From Chloroflexota bacterium (lineage in GTDB: Bacteria > Chloroflexota > Dehalococcoidia > FW602-bin16): a stretch of DNA of 64,000 bases. The first letter of the stretch is position 1, and each line of letters begins with the position of its first letter. The translations under genes and the position numbers were made by a program. Of this stretch, positions 36,470 to 45,888 are shown piece after piece. The notes under the pieces were generated by a model that made no database searches, was not told where the DNA came from, and saw only the letters and a list, made by a program, of their open reading frames with translations. Location of the stretch: the NCBI GenBank assembly GCA_004297765.1, contig SCTZ01000031.1, forward strand, positions 55,405 through 119,404, given 5' to 3'.

Positions 36470-38437
36470 ATGGCTGACCAGTTCCAGTATCTGTTCTCTC
36501 CCCTCAAGATCGGACCGGTGACGGTGCGGAACCGCATCGCCATCGCTCCGCATTCCACGCTCTTCGCGCCGCGGGGCATGCCTTCCGATCGTCTTGCTTT
36601 CTACTATGCCGAGCGCGCGAAGGGCGGCGCCGGGCTGATCACGGTCGAGGCCTGCATCACGGGACCTGGTCCCGCGCGCTGGCCGCTGATCAAAGCCTAC
36701 GATGAGCGCTCCATCCCGGGTCTGCGCAAGGTGGCAGACATGGTGCACGAACACGGAGCCACCTGTTTCTGCGAGCTGATTAACATCGGTGTCTGGGGTG
36801 GTCTGGGTGCCTCGATGATGCCCGACCTGTGGACTCGCAGCACGGCTCGGGAGGCTACGGTCGCGGAAATCGAAGAATGGGTCGAGCAGTACGGCCGCAG
36901 CGCCCGGCACCTGGTGGAAGCGGGTATGGATGGGGTGGAGATCCACGCCAGCCACGGGGCCGGTCCGCAGCAGTTTAACTCGCCTCTGTATAACAAGCGG
37001 ACCGATAAGTATGGCGGATCGTTGGAGAAACGGCTGACCTTCTTGCTGGAGTCCGTTCACCGCATCCGGCAGGAGATCGGCCCGACCCTTGCCCTGGGAG
37101 TTCGTCTGGATGTCGATGAGATGATCCCTGGCGGTGTGACCCTGGAGGACGGGCAGGAGATCGCCCGCATTCTAGAGAACACCGGCGAGGTGGACTACCT
37201 TAGCGTGGATACTGCCATGGAGCCGCATCAGCAGCATTTCATGACGGCGCCCATGTACGTGGCCCATGGGCATATGGTCTTCGCCGCCGCCGCTGTGAAG
37301 GATGTCCTGGACAAGATTCCGGTGATAGCGGCGGGACGCATCATCGACCCGCTGCACGCGGAGAAGATCCTGGCCGACGGTCAGGCAGATATGGTAGCCA
37401 TGACCCGGGCCCAGATCGCCGATCCGGAGCTGGCCAACAAGGCCCGTGCAGGCCGGTTGGAAGATATTCGCCCCTGCCTGGGCGATAACGAGAACTGCAT
37501 CGGCCGTCTCCAGACGGGCGCGCCCGTAGCCTGCACGGTGAATCCCGCGGTGGGTGTGGAGCGGTTCCTGGGTCTCGGCACTCTGCAGCCAGCTACGGCC
37601 AAGAAGAAGGTGCTGGTCGTCGGCGGGGGTGTCGCCGGCATGGAGACCGCTCGCGTGGCGGCCCTGCGGGGACATCAGGTCGCTCTGTACGAGAAGGCGG
37701 AGACCCTGGGCGGGCAGGTCAACCTGGCCTCGCGTCTGCCTGGGCGCTCCGAAGTCGAAGGCATCGCGCGCTGGTTGGAAGGGCAGTTGGACCAGTTGGA
37801 CGTGGACATACATCTGGGTGAGGAGGTCACTGCTGACAAGGTGGATAGCCTCAAACCCGATGCCGTAGTGGTGGCCACCGGGGCAGCCTACTTCCGGAAT
37901 GGTCTGTGCGGACAGACTCTGTCCCCGATCGAAGGATGGGAGCAGGAGAACGTCGCGACGCCCGAGGAGATCCTCACGGGCGCCAAGATCGCCGGACAGC
38001 GCGTCGTGATTGTGGACGAGACAGGCTACCTCGTGGGACTCGGGCTATCCGAGTGGCTGGCTGATCAGGGCAAGGAAGTCGAGATCGTCACCAGCGATCC
38101 CTTCGTGGGATCCGCCCTGGTGCCGAACCTGCAACTGCCCTGGGTCTACGCCCGCATCATGGGCAAGGTCACGTTGACCCCGCACACGCGCATCACACAG
38201 ATCGCCGACCAGACGTTGACGGCCATCAACGTGCACAGCTACGAGGAGCGGCAGATCGAGGATGTGGATACGGTGATCCTGGTCACCGGCAAAGCGCCCG
38301 ATGATTCGCTCTTCAGGGCTCTCGAAGGGCGAGTCCCCGAGCTGCACCTGGTCGGGGACGCCAACATCGCCATCAGCTCGGTCTTCGGCATCGGGGATGC
38401 CGTGCGCAACGCGCATCAGCTAGGACGGCAGATATAG
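36470..38437 (+). CDS. Old-yellow-enzyme / 2,4-dienoyl-CoA reductase-like iron-sulfur flavoprotein
   Basis: A 655-residue FadH/trimethylamine-dehydrogenase-type protein. An N-terminal FMN barrel begins YLFSPLKIGPVTVRNRIAIAPH. The cluster segment is at residues 336-355, then FAD- and NAD(P)H-binding Rossmann domains (VLVVGGGVAGMETARVAALRGHQV). The cluster motif is C336-x2-D339-x3-C343-x11-C355, the FadH spacing with Asp in place of the second Cys. It may reduce or oxidise an unsaturated acyl-CoA or demethylate an amine. The position between an acyl-CoA ligase and ETF genes supports an acyl-CoA role. Confidence 0.85.
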   Translation: MADQFQYLFSPLKIGPVTVRNRIAIAPHSTLFAPRGMPSDRLAFYYAERAKGGAGLITVEACITGPGPARWPLIKAYDERSIPGLRKVADMVHEHGATCFCELINIGVWGGLGASMMPDLWTRSTAREATVAEIEEWVEQYGRSARHLVEAGMDGVEIHASHGAGPQQFNSPLYNKRTDKYGGSLEKRLTFLLESVHRIRQEIGPTLALGVRLDVDEMIPGGVTLEDGQEIARILENTGEVDYLSVDTAMEPHQQHFMTAPMYVAHGHMVFAAAAVKDVLDKIPVIAAGRIIDPLHAEKILADGQADMVAMTRAQIADPELANKARAGRLEDIRPCLGDNENCIGRLQTGAPVACTVNPAVGVERFLGLGTLQPATAKKKVLVVGGGVAGMETARVAALRGHQVALYEKAETLGGQVNLASRLPGRSEVEGIARWLEGQLDQLDVDIHLGEEVTADKVDSLKPDAVVVATGAAYFRNGLCGQTLSPIEGWEQENVATPEEILTGAKIAGQRVVIVDETGYLVGLGLSEWLADQGKEVEIVTSDPFVGSALVPNLQLPWVYARIMGKVTLTPHTRITQIADQTLTAINVHSYEERQIEDVDTVILVTGKAPDDSLFRALEGRVPELHLVGDANIAISSVFGIGDAVRNAHQLGRQI

Positions 38438-38444
38438 GGAGCTA

Positions 38445-38619
38445 AGTGCGTCGTTCCTCAGTGAGGTGTCCTTTGAGGGACGTTCTTCAGCGGAAAGATC
38501 AAGAGTGGGCACGCTTTGGTCTCGATGACATCGGGATAGCTGACGTGCCATCCCCTCTCCCTTCGCGAAGGGAGAGGGAACAGCATCGCCAGATCGCTGC
38601 ACTTGAGGAACGACGCACT
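38445..38619. repeat. Palindromic element with AGTGCGTCGTTCCTCA arms
   Basis: Arms 38445-38463 and 38600-38619 match apart from a 1-nt bulge. An internal hairpin (38553-38578, CCCTCTCCCTT facing AAGGGAGAGGG) is perfect. The flanks read CTA at the left and TAG at the right. It resembles the degenerate copy at 16177-16320. Confidence 0.65.
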
Positions 38620-38689
38620 AGGCTCTGAAAGCAGGGGACAGGCGATGCTAAGATGGCTCACCTGTCCGCTGACTGCATCCTGTTGTCCA

Positions 38690-38815
38690 CCGCCCGCCCG
38701 CCGCTGAAGCGAGCGGGCTGAGGCAACTAAGCCCCTTCCAAGGGGCTGGGCGCGGTACTCAGCCGGCTTCAGACGGCTTGGTTGACTCAGTCCAGCGGCT
38801 TCAGCCCTGGGCATT
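38690..38815. repeat. Cluster of short GC-rich hairpins
   Basis: Several short inverted repeats in a row, including AGCCCCTT-CC-AAGGGGCT and CTTCAG/CTGAAG units. This is typical of dispersed palindromic repeats, and I see no coding potential. Confidence 0.45.
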
Positions 38816-38945
38816 CAACGGCGTTACGTCGGTAATTCAGGACAAAGGCAAACGCAATTGGCTTAACCAAGCGCGCAAGGGCTATCGCCCGGTAGCCCAT
38901 ATTGCAAGCCGATTCGAGAACTGCTGCAGGAAGGCATGATAGAGC

Positions 38946-39965
38946 ATGGCAACGGCCAAAGAAGTATGGGTTGTGGCCGAGCATTTGGAGGGCGATCTGC
39001 GCGAGATCACCCTCGAAATGTTGGGCGAGGGGCGCAAGCTGGCACGCAAGCTGGGTGAGCCGCTGTGCGCGGTGCTCATTGGCCACGAGGCGGAGGGACT
39101 TACCGAGCCCCTGGCACAATATGGGGCTGACAAGGTGTATCTGGTGCAGAATCCCCTGCTGGCTCAATACACGACCGACGCCTATGCATCCGCACTGACT
39201 GATCTGCTGCAGAAACACACGCCGTCCATCCTGATGCTGGCGGCAACGCCAAACGGCAAAGATCTGGCTCCCCGCGTGGCCGCTCGCCTTAAAGTGGGGT
39301 TGGCCAGCGACTGCATCATCCTCAAGGTCGACGACCAGGGAATTCTCAACATGGTCCGCCCCACTCACGGCGGCAAGGTCTACACCTCTGTTGCCTGCTC
39401 TGCGGCGCGGCCTCAGATCGCCACGATCCGCCCGGGTGTGATCGGGGTGGACAAGCCCAACAAGACTCGCCGGGCGGAGGTCGTTCCGGTGGAAGTGACG
39501 ATTGCCCCTGAATCGATCCGCACGCGCGTGGTGGGCTTTATAAAGGCCGATCCCAAAGCTGTCGACGTGACCGAGTCCGACATCGTCGTATCTGGCGGAC
39601 GTGGAGCAGGCGGAACGAAGGGCTGGCACGTGATCGAGGAGTTGGCCGACGCACTCGGTGGGTCGGTGGCGGGCTCGCGCGTGGCTGCAGATCTAGGCTG
39701 CGTCTCCCGAGAGCGCATGGTAGGGGTGACGGGCAAGAATGTTGCTCCCAGGTTGTACGTGGCGGCCGGCATCTCGGGTGCCACACAGCACACGGCCGGA
39801 ATCAACGACGCTAAGCTGATTCTGGCCATCAACGCGGACCGCGGAGCTTCCATTTTCAAGCTCGCCGATATGGGAGTGGTGGCGGATCTTCACGAGCTGC
39901 TTCCGGCTTTGACCAAGCGCCTCCGTGAGGCTTCGGAGAAATTGGCGGTTGGTGACAAGGAATGA
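38946..39965 (+). CDS. etfA: Electron transfer flavoprotein alpha subunit
   Basis: A 339-residue EtfA. The C-terminal FAD domain is clear: VVSGGRGAGGTKGWHVIEELADALGG, then GVTGKNVAPRLYVAAGISGATQHTAGI and AINADRGASIFKLADMGVVAD. It accepts electrons from acyl-CoA dehydrogenases with EtfB, encoded three genes downstream. It overlaps fixC by ATGA. Confidence 0.93.
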   Translation: MATAKEVWVVAEHLEGDLREITLEMLGEGRKLARKLGEPLCAVLIGHEAEGLTEPLAQYGADKVYLVQNPLLAQYTTDAYASALTDLLQKHTPSILMLAATPNGKDLAPRVAARLKVGLASDCIILKVDDQGILNMVRPTHGGKVYTSVACSAARPQIATIRPGVIGVDKPNKTRRAEVVPVEVTIAPESIRTRVVGFIKADPKAVDVTESDIVVSGGRGAGGTKGWHVIEELADALGGSVAGSRVAADLGCVSRERMVGVTGKNVAPRLYVAAGISGATQHTAGINDAKLILAINADRGASIFKLADMGVVADLHELLPALTKRLREASEKLAVGDKE

Positions 39966-41263
39966 AGAACAAGTACGACGTCATCATCGTCGGGGCAGGA
40001 CCGGCCGGAATCACGGCGGCGTATCTCCTGGCCAAGGCTGGTCTGGAGGTGGTTCTCTTTGAGCGGGGAGAGTTCCCGGGCGAGAAAAACATGTTTGGCG
40101 GCGTCCTCTATGGCAGCGTGCTCAACCAGGTCGTCCCCAACTACTGGGAAGAAGCTCCCCTGGAGCGCTGTATTACCCGCAAGGTGATTACCTTCCTTTC
40201 TCAGGATGCCTCCGTCTCCGTCGATGTCAAGAGCAAGAACTTTGGCCAGCCTCCATACAATGGCTTCACGGTGCGCCGGGCCCGGTTCGACCGCTGGTAC
40301 GCGCAGAAGGCGGTTGAGGCTGGTGCCCTCCTGGTGACCAGAACGGTCGTCGATGACCTGCTGTATAAGGATGGACGGGTGGCGGGGGTGCGCGCTCGCC
40401 GTGAGCAGGGCGAGTTGTGGTCCGACGTAGTCATCGCCGCGGATGGAGTCAACTCGCTCCTGGCTCGGAAGGCGGGTTTGCGGCGGGAGCTCGATCCCAG
40501 CCACGTCAACCTGGGCATCAAAGAGGTCATTCAGTTGCCTCAGCGCACGATCGAAGAACGCTTCAATCTGGCCGGGAACGAGGGCGTGGCCAACGAGTTT
40601 GTCGGAGGACTTGAGGGGAATGTGCACGGCGGCGCCTTCGTGTACACCAACAAGGACAGCCTGTCGGTAGGTATCGTGGCCCAACTGCCCTCCCTGAAGC
40701 AGGAGAAGTCCAGGATCTATGACTTGCTGGAAGGATTCAAGAGCCATCCCATGATCCAGGGGCTGGTGAAAGACGGCGTGATCAAGGAGTACTCTGCCCA
40801 CCTGGTTCCCGAGGCCGGGCTGCACATGATGCCCCAGCTCTACACCGACGGAATGCTGGTCGTAGGGGACGCGGCCGGTTTCGTCCTGGCCACCGGGCTC
40901 TACCTTGAAGGAGTCAACTATGCCATGGCCTCCGGCATGGCTGCCGCCAGGACGGTCCAGGAGGCGGTCGCCCGACGCGACTTCGGCAAGGCCAGCCTGG
41001 CCCGCTACACAGCGTTGCTTGAGGAGAACGGCGTCCTGACGGACCTAAGGCAGTTCAAACGCGCGCCGGAGCTCATGGGGAATCCTCGCCTGCACGAGCT
41101 TTACCCCAGGCTGGTGTGCGAGCTGGGCGAGAGCATATTCACCGTCGACGGACAGCCTCGACCGAAGCTGTTGCCTCTGGCTCTCAAGAAGATGCGAGGC
41201 CAGACGACTATCTGGCAGTTGCTAAAGGATGGGCTGGAGGCGGGGAGGTCGCTTCTATGGTAG
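39962..41263 (+). CDS. fixC: FixC-like ETF:quinone oxidoreductase flavoprotein
   Basis: A 433-residue flavoprotein with an N-terminal FAD motif VGAGPAGITAAYLLAKAGLEVVLFERG, the GEKNMFGG segment and a second FAD stretch LVVGDAAGFVLATGLYLEGVNYAMASG. It has no iron-sulfur domain of its own; that is supplied by the overlapping fixX-like gene. It passes ETF electrons to quinone, or in FixABCX-type complexes takes part in electron bifurcation. Confidence 0.9.
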   Translation: MKNKYDVIIVGAGPAGITAAYLLAKAGLEVVLFERGEFPGEKNMFGGVLYGSVLNQVVPNYWEEAPLERCITRKVITFLSQDASVSVDVKSKNFGQPPYNGFTVRRARFDRWYAQKAVEAGALLVTRTVVDDLLYKDGRVAGVRARREQGELWSDVVIAADGVNSLLARKAGLRRELDPSHVNLGIKEVIQLPQRTIEERFNLAGNEGVANEFVGGLEGNVHGGAFVYTNKDSLSVGIVAQLPSLKQEKSRIYDLLEGFKSHPMIQGLVKDGVIKEYSAHLVPEAGLHMMPQLYTDGMLVVGDAAGFVLATGLYLEGVNYAMASGMAAARTVQEAVARRDFGKASLARYTALLEENGVLTDLRQFKRAPELMGNPRLHELYPRLVCELGESIFTVDGQPRPKLLPLALKKMRGQTTIWQLLKDGLEAGRSLLW

Positions 41264-41532
41264 TCATCGAAGACAAGCTCAGCCTGCTTCGCTACAACGC
41301 GGATGCGGAGACCCACATAAGAGTCGATTCAGCTAGATGCCGAACCTGCCCGCATCACGTCTGTACCCATATCTGCCCAGCCGGTTGCTATACTCTGTCG
41401 GATGATTCTGAGATCCTCCTCTCATACACCGGCTGTCTGGAGTGCGGCACGTGCCGTGTAATGTGTGATCAAGAGGCGATCGATTGGAACTACCCACGCG
41501 GTGGCTTCGGCGTTAGCCTGCGGTATACGTAG
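41257..41532 (+). CDS. fixX: FixX-like ferredoxin
   Basis: A 91-residue ferredoxin with CRTCPHHVCTHICPAGC and GCLECGTCRVMC and the FixX-type ending YPRGGFGVSLRY. The ATG at 41257 has GGGGAGG 8 nt upstream and overlaps the fixC stop by 7 nt; the longer open frame from 41116 is not used because it lies inside fixC. It is the iron-sulfur partner of FixC. Confidence 0.92.
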   Translation: MVVIEDKLSLLRYNADAETHIRVDSARCRTCPHHVCTHICPAGCYTLSDDSEILLSYTGCLECGTCRVMCDQEAIDWNYPRGGFGVSLRYT

Positions 41533-41579
41533 GGGCTGTGGGTTGGTCCCTCAGCCCACAACCCCCAACTGGTGGTGGG

Positions 41580-42461
41580 ATGAGAATTGTTGTTTGCGCA
41601 AAGCAGGTTCTTGACATAGGCATTCCCCTGGAGATCGACGAGGCGCAGAAGGGTCTGGTAGAGGATGGGCTGGTCTACATGCTCAACCCGGCCGATCGAT
41701 GCGCTGTGGAAGAGGCGGTGCGCCTCAAGGAGCAGCGGGGGCAGGGAGAGGTGATCGTCGTCACTCTGGGACCGTCGCGGGCGCATGAGGTCCTGCGCGA
41801 ATGCCTGGCTATAGGTGCCGATCGGGCTCTCCATCTCCTGGACAAGGGCTTCGACGACTCGGACCCCTACGCCACGGCCGTGGCTCTGTCCCGGGCCATT
41901 GGTGGACTGGAGTCCGATCTAATCCTCTGCGGCAGCCAGAGCCTCGACGGCGGCTCATCTCAGGTTGGGGCTATCCTGGCCGAGTTGCTGGGGCTTCCGC
42001 AGGTCTCCGCCGTGACGCACCTAGAGGTTGCTCCGGATGCCAAGACGGGACTGGTTCATCGCAAGCTGGAAAGAGGGAACCGCGAGGCGCTGGAATGCAT
42101 TCTGCCGGCCGTCCTCACGGTGGAATCCGGGCTCAACGAGCCCCGTTATCCCTCTCTGCCCTCTTGCATCGAAGCTCTACATAAAGAGATCCGGGTTTGC
42201 GATCTTGGCGCCCTTGGGCTTAAGGCAAAAGAGGTGGGGCAGGCTGGTTCGCTCACGCGCGTGGTCGGTGTTAGCTCGCCCAAGCCGCGCACCAAGAAGA
42301 TGTTCACCCCCGATAGCAGCCTCTCCCAGGCGGAGAGGATGAAGCTGATGATGTCAGGCGGCGCGAGCCGGAAAAAGAGCGGCGATCTGTTCGAAGGAGA
42401 GCCCGATTACCTGATCGAGCAGATCCTGCGCTTCTTGCGAGAGAATCACTTCCTATCCTGA
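41580..42461 (+). CDS. etfB: Electron transfer flavoprotein beta subunit
   Basis: A 293-residue EtfB starting MRIVVCAKQVLD, with the nucleotide-binding loop CGSQSLDGGSSQVGAILAELL. QVG in this loop resembles bifurcating or FixA-type ETFs more than the AIDDDCNQTG of mitochondrial ETF, but the match is partial. It is ~40 residues longer than typical, with a Lys-rich, Met-rich C-terminal extension. The start at 41580 is chosen because it gives the family N-terminus; the ribosome-binding site (GGTGGTGGG) is weak. Confidence 0.92.
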   Translation: MRIVVCAKQVLDIGIPLEIDEAQKGLVEDGLVYMLNPADRCAVEEAVRLKEQRGQGEVIVVTLGPSRAHEVLRECLAIGADRALHLLDKGFDDSDPYATAVALSRAIGGLESDLILCGSQSLDGGSSQVGAILAELLGLPQVSAVTHLEVAPDAKTGLVHRKLERGNREALECILPAVLTVESGLNEPRYPSLPSCIEALHKEIRVCDLGALGLKAKEVGQAGSLTRVVGVSSPKPRTKKMFTPDSSLSQAERMKLMMSGGASRKKSGDLFEGEPDYLIEQILRFLRENHFLS

Positions 42462-42527
42462 AATTTGCTCCGGCTCGATCGTCGCCTTCGCATTGCCGCT
42501 ACAAACTGGATTATTGGAGGCACGTTC

Positions 42528-44186
42528 ATGTCACGTTTTGACCCGGAGCCTGTTGAGGCAACACGCCAGACGATCTGGCAGGCGTTGGAGTCCAGCGTCG
42601 CGCGGTTCCGCGATCGCCCCGCTCTCTTGGCGGATCCGAATGTCTCGGTCACGTACGGCGAGATGTTGGAGCAGGTCGATAAGCTCGCGGCGGGGTTGCT
42701 GGCAGCTGGGGTACGGCGGGGCGATCACGTGGCGATTTTCTTTCCCCCGATCCTCGAATGGGCCTACGTCCACTATGCCCTTACCACCTTGGGCGCGATC
42801 GTCGTTCCCGTCAACATCAACTACAAGACCGAAGAGGTGCGCTGGGTACTGAAGCAGGGGGATGTGAGCGCCATCATCACCCTCGATACGTACCGGAGCT
42901 TCGATTTTGTCGGCTTGCTCGAGAGCGTCGACCCGGCGCTGAAGCCGGGCGAGGTAGAGACCGCACAGTTTCCGCTGCTCAAGCGGATCTTCGTCCTGAA
43001 TTCACAGCAGGAGCAGGGCGGTCCCTATAGCCTCCGAACACTTCTGGCCCATGAGCCATCCACCGACGAAAGGGCGCAACTGGAGAAAACGCGCTCCGAC
43101 CTGGCGCCGGCTGACCCTTGCTACATCATCTTCACTTCCGGCAGCACGGCCCGACCGAAATCGGCCCTGATTCCTCATCGCGCCGTATGCGGGGTTGGCT
43201 ACTACTACGGAAGAGCCATGAAGATGACCCCGGAGGATCGCTTCGTGGCGGCCTTGACGACCTTCCACGTGGCGGGGCTTATCCCTGGCATCCCGATGGT
43301 CCATACGCATGGAGGCGCGACCTGCCTGGCGGGTATGTTCGATCCGGGCATCTGGCTACAAACGGTCGAGCGACACCGTTGCACGGCGGGGGGCGGCTTC
43401 GATACGCTGATGAACAAGATCATGGCGCATCCGGACTTCAAGACACGGGACATCTCGTGCTTCAAGAAGATTCATATCGGCTGCACCCCCTCGTACTACC
43501 TGGAGCTGGAGCGGGCCTTCAACTCGGACGTCATCGCGATGGCCTACGGGTGTACGGAAGCGGGCGGAATTGTCGCGATCGTCCCGCCAGACGAGACCGA
43601 TCTGGAGATCCGGCGGGCCTCCAATGGCTATCCGTTGCCGGGTGTGGAGGTGAAGGTCGTCGATCATGAGACCGGCGAGCCCGTTCCCGTCGGCACGCCG
43701 GGGGAGCTATGCTTCCGTGGCTGGAATCGGCTGCTAGAGTATTACAACATGCCTGAGGAGACGGCCGAGTCCATCGACGCCGAAGGGTTCATCCACATGG
43801 GAGACTACGGCTGGATGGACGAACGGGGTCTCGTGTACTACCGCGGGCGCTACAAGATGATGGTCAAGACTGGGGGCGAGAACGTCTCGCAGCGAGAAGT
43901 CGAGATCTTCCTGGAGGAGAATGTTCCCTCCGTGGAGTTCGCCCAGGTGGTAGGTGTGCCCGACGACCTGTGGGGCGAGGCCGTGGTTTCCTTCGTCCAA
44001 TTGCGGGCGGGTGTGGAAGCCACGCCAGAGCAGATTCGCGAGCAGTGCCGGGGCAAGATCGCCGGCTTCAAGATTCCCAAGCATGTCTTTGTCCTGATGC
44101 CTAAGGAGTGGCCGATGATGACCGTTGGCCGGCCTGATAAGGGCGCTCTGAAGCAGATGGCCATGGAGAGGCTAGGGCGTAAGTAA
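42528..44186 (+). CDS. Atypical acyl-CoA ligase-like ANL enzyme, paralogue 2
   Basis: A 552-residue paralogue of the protein at 16335-17999, starting at the ATG at 42528 with GGAGG 7 nt before it. It has P-loop TSGSTARPKSA, hinge GRYKMMVKTGG and C-terminal VGRPDKGALKQ. It therefore shares the same three departures from ANL consensus, including Arg at the catalytic-lysine position. AYGCTEAGG at the A5 motif is its own variant. It follows etfB by 66 nt in the operon behind operator site C. Confidence 0.82.
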   Translation: MSRFDPEPVEATRQTIWQALESSVARFRDRPALLADPNVSVTYGEMLEQVDKLAAGLLAAGVRRGDHVAIFFPPILEWAYVHYALTTLGAIVVPVNINYKTEEVRWVLKQGDVSAIITLDTYRSFDFVGLLESVDPALKPGEVETAQFPLLKRIFVLNSQQEQGGPYSLRTLLAHEPSTDERAQLEKTRSDLAPADPCYIIFTSGSTARPKSALIPHRAVCGVGYYYGRAMKMTPEDRFVAALTTFHVAGLIPGIPMVHTHGGATCLAGMFDPGIWLQTVERHRCTAGGGFDTLMNKIMAHPDFKTRDISCFKKIHIGCTPSYYLELERAFNSDVIAMAYGCTEAGGIVAIVPPDETDLEIRRASNGYPLPGVEVKVVDHETGEPVPVGTPGELCFRGWNRLLEYYNMPEETAESIDAEGFIHMGDYGWMDERGLVYYRGRYKMMVKTGGENVSQREVEIFLEENVPSVEFAQVVGVPDDLWGEAVVSFVQLRAGVEATPEQIREQCRGKIAGFKIPKHVFVLMPKEWPMMTVGRPDKGALKQMAMERLGRK

Positions 44187-44231
44187 GAGATCTGATGTCG
44201 ATGGCAATATTAGTCCAAGGAGAGTAACACG

Positions 44232-45812
44232 ATGCTCATCGGCGATATCCTTCGGCAGAACGCATACGACTATCCGGATCGGACCTGCCTGGTCCAGGGC
44301 GATATTCGTTTGACCTTCACGGAAGTCGAGCGGCGTGCGAATGGTCTGGCCAATGGACTACTCAAACTTGGCCTGACCAAAGGTGATCGCCTGGCAGTCA
44401 TCTCCGGCAACTGCTTCCAGTATCCGGAGATCCAGTTTGCCGTGGCGAAGGCCGGCATCATCGGTGTGCCGCTCAACATTCGGCTGGCGGTCCCGGAGTT
44501 GATCAGCTATCTGCGCTACACCAAGCCGAAGGCCATCATCGCGGCCGCCAGGTTCGCTGATACTGCCAGAACCCTTGTTGCAGAGGTGCCCGCACTGGAG
44601 CACGTGATTGGGCTTGGGGAGGGGCATCCCTTCGAGCATGGCTATGAGGTGCTGATTCGGGAGAGCAGCCAGGATGTGCCCCAGGTGTCCCTGTCGCCGG
44701 ACGATCCGTATATGCTGGGCGCGACCAGCGGGACGACTGGCATTCCCAAAGGGGCTATCTTGACCCATCGCCAGGCCATCATGGCGATGCTTATCTACTA
44801 TGCCGAGATCCGCTTGCCGCAGTTCTTCTCGATGCTCCAGGGCATCCCGCAGTTCTTCAACCCGGGCGGACCGGCCAACATGCTTCCCTTCCTGAAAGCC
44901 GGGTCGATCATCGTCCTGCCGGAGTTCTCCGGGGAGGCTTTCTTGGAGGCGGTCCAGAAAGAGCGTCCGTATCTTAGCATTCTCGTCCCGACCATGCTCA
45001 ACATGGTGGTCAACCATCCGGACGTGGAGAAGTACGATCTGAGCAGCCTCAAGGCCATGACCACCGGCGGCTCGCCGATCCCGCGGACTCTGCTGCAGCG
45101 TGCTATCGCCGTGCTTGGGGATATCTTCCAGACCACCTACGGGATGTGTGAGAGCTACTCGTGCGGCACCATCCTGCGCTATGGCGAGCTAGATCCCGCT
45201 GGACCACCCGAGAAGCTCAAGCGACTCACCTCGGCTGGCCACGCCATGGTGAACGTAGAGGTCAAAGTCGTCGACGAGCAGGGGCAGGAGGTGGTCAAGG
45301 GCAGCGGTCAGGCGGGTGAGATCATCCTGCGGGGCGATCAGATGAGCCAGGCCTACTGGGAGATGCCGGAAGAGACTGCAGCGTCACATAAGGATGGCTG
45401 GTTCTACACGGGCGATCTGGCGACCATCGATGAGGATGGCTACCTCTACATCGTGGATCGCAAGAAGGATATGATCATCAGCGGGGGCATCAACGTGCAC
45501 TCGGTGGAGGTAGAGGCGGCCATCGGCCTGCATCCGTCGGTGATGCAGGTGGCCGTGATCGGCGTGCCGGACCCACAGTGGGGTGAGGGGATCAAGGCCT
45601 TTGTGGTGCTGAAGCCGGGTATGAGCGCCACGGAGGAAGATATCGTCCGGCACTGCAGGGAGCAACTCGCTTCCTACAAGAAGCCGAGGTCCGTGGAGTT
45701 TCGCGAATCGTTGCCTCTTAGCGGCACCGGCAAGATCCTCAAGCGGGAGCTGCGGGAGCCGTATTGGGCCAGGAGCGGCGGGTCCATTAGGGGTGTGCAA
45801 CGCCTGACTTGA
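44232..45812 (+). CDS. AMP-forming acyl-CoA ligase
   Basis: A 526-residue paralogue of the ligase at 34844-36403, with canonical motifs: TSGTTGIPKG, TGDLATIDEDG, DRKKDMIISGG and SGTGKILKRELREPYW. AAGGAG lies 10 nt before the ATG. About 15 extra residues follow the conserved REPYW. It closes the operon, 45 nt after the atypical ligase, and converges on the LuxR-type gene. Confidence 0.88.
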   Translation: MLIGDILRQNAYDYPDRTCLVQGDIRLTFTEVERRANGLANGLLKLGLTKGDRLAVISGNCFQYPEIQFAVAKAGIIGVPLNIRLAVPELISYLRYTKPKAIIAAARFADTARTLVAEVPALEHVIGLGEGHPFEHGYEVLIRESSQDVPQVSLSPDDPYMLGATSGTTGIPKGAILTHRQAIMAMLIYYAEIRLPQFFSMLQGIPQFFNPGGPANMLPFLKAGSIIVLPEFSGEAFLEAVQKERPYLSILVPTMLNMVVNHPDVEKYDLSSLKAMTTGGSPIPRTLLQRAIAVLGDIFQTTYGMCESYSCGTILRYGELDPAGPPEKLKRLTSAGHAMVNVEVKVVDEQGQEVVKGSGQAGEIILRGDQMSQAYWEMPEETAASHKDGWFYTGDLATIDEDGYLYIVDRKKDMIISGGINVHSVEVEAAIGLHPSVMQVAVIGVPDPQWGEGIKAFVVLKPGMSATEEDIVRHCREQLASYKKPRSVEFRESLPLSGTGKILKRELREPYWARSGGSIRGVQRLT

Positions 45813-45838
45813 AGGGCGAAAGGCTGCCGATAGGGTCG

Positions 45839-45869
45839 GATCGGTCGGATCAGTCCGATCGGACCGATC
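45839..45869. terminator. Inverted repeat between convergent genes
   Basis: GATCGGTC (45839-45846) pairs with GACCGATC (45862-45869) in the 76-bp space between the ends of a plus- and a minus-strand gene. There is no T-run. A bidirectional terminator is plausible. Confidence 0.5.
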
Positions 45870-45888
45870 GGGCGGAGCCGCTTGGCGC

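Larger units (their letters stand above)
38438..38945. other. Gap between the FadH-like gene and etfA
   Basis: It holds the palindromic element 38445-38619 and a run of short GC-rich hairpins in 38690-38815 built from GCGGCTTCAG-like and AGCCCCTT/AAGGGGCT units. 38816-38945 shows no clear promoter; AGGAAGG lies 12 nt before the etfA ATG. Confidence 0.5.

Noticed and set aside
34820..37060. 746-codon open frame on the minus strand across the acyl-CoA ligase and FadH-like genes
   Set aside because: It is antisense to two clear enzymes and crosses their intergenic gap, and its product is low-complexity and matches nothing known. GC-rich codon bias creates such shadows.
38690..38815. CRISPR-like array of short repeats
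   Set aside because: The units are palindromes of differing sequence without regular spacers or identical repeats.
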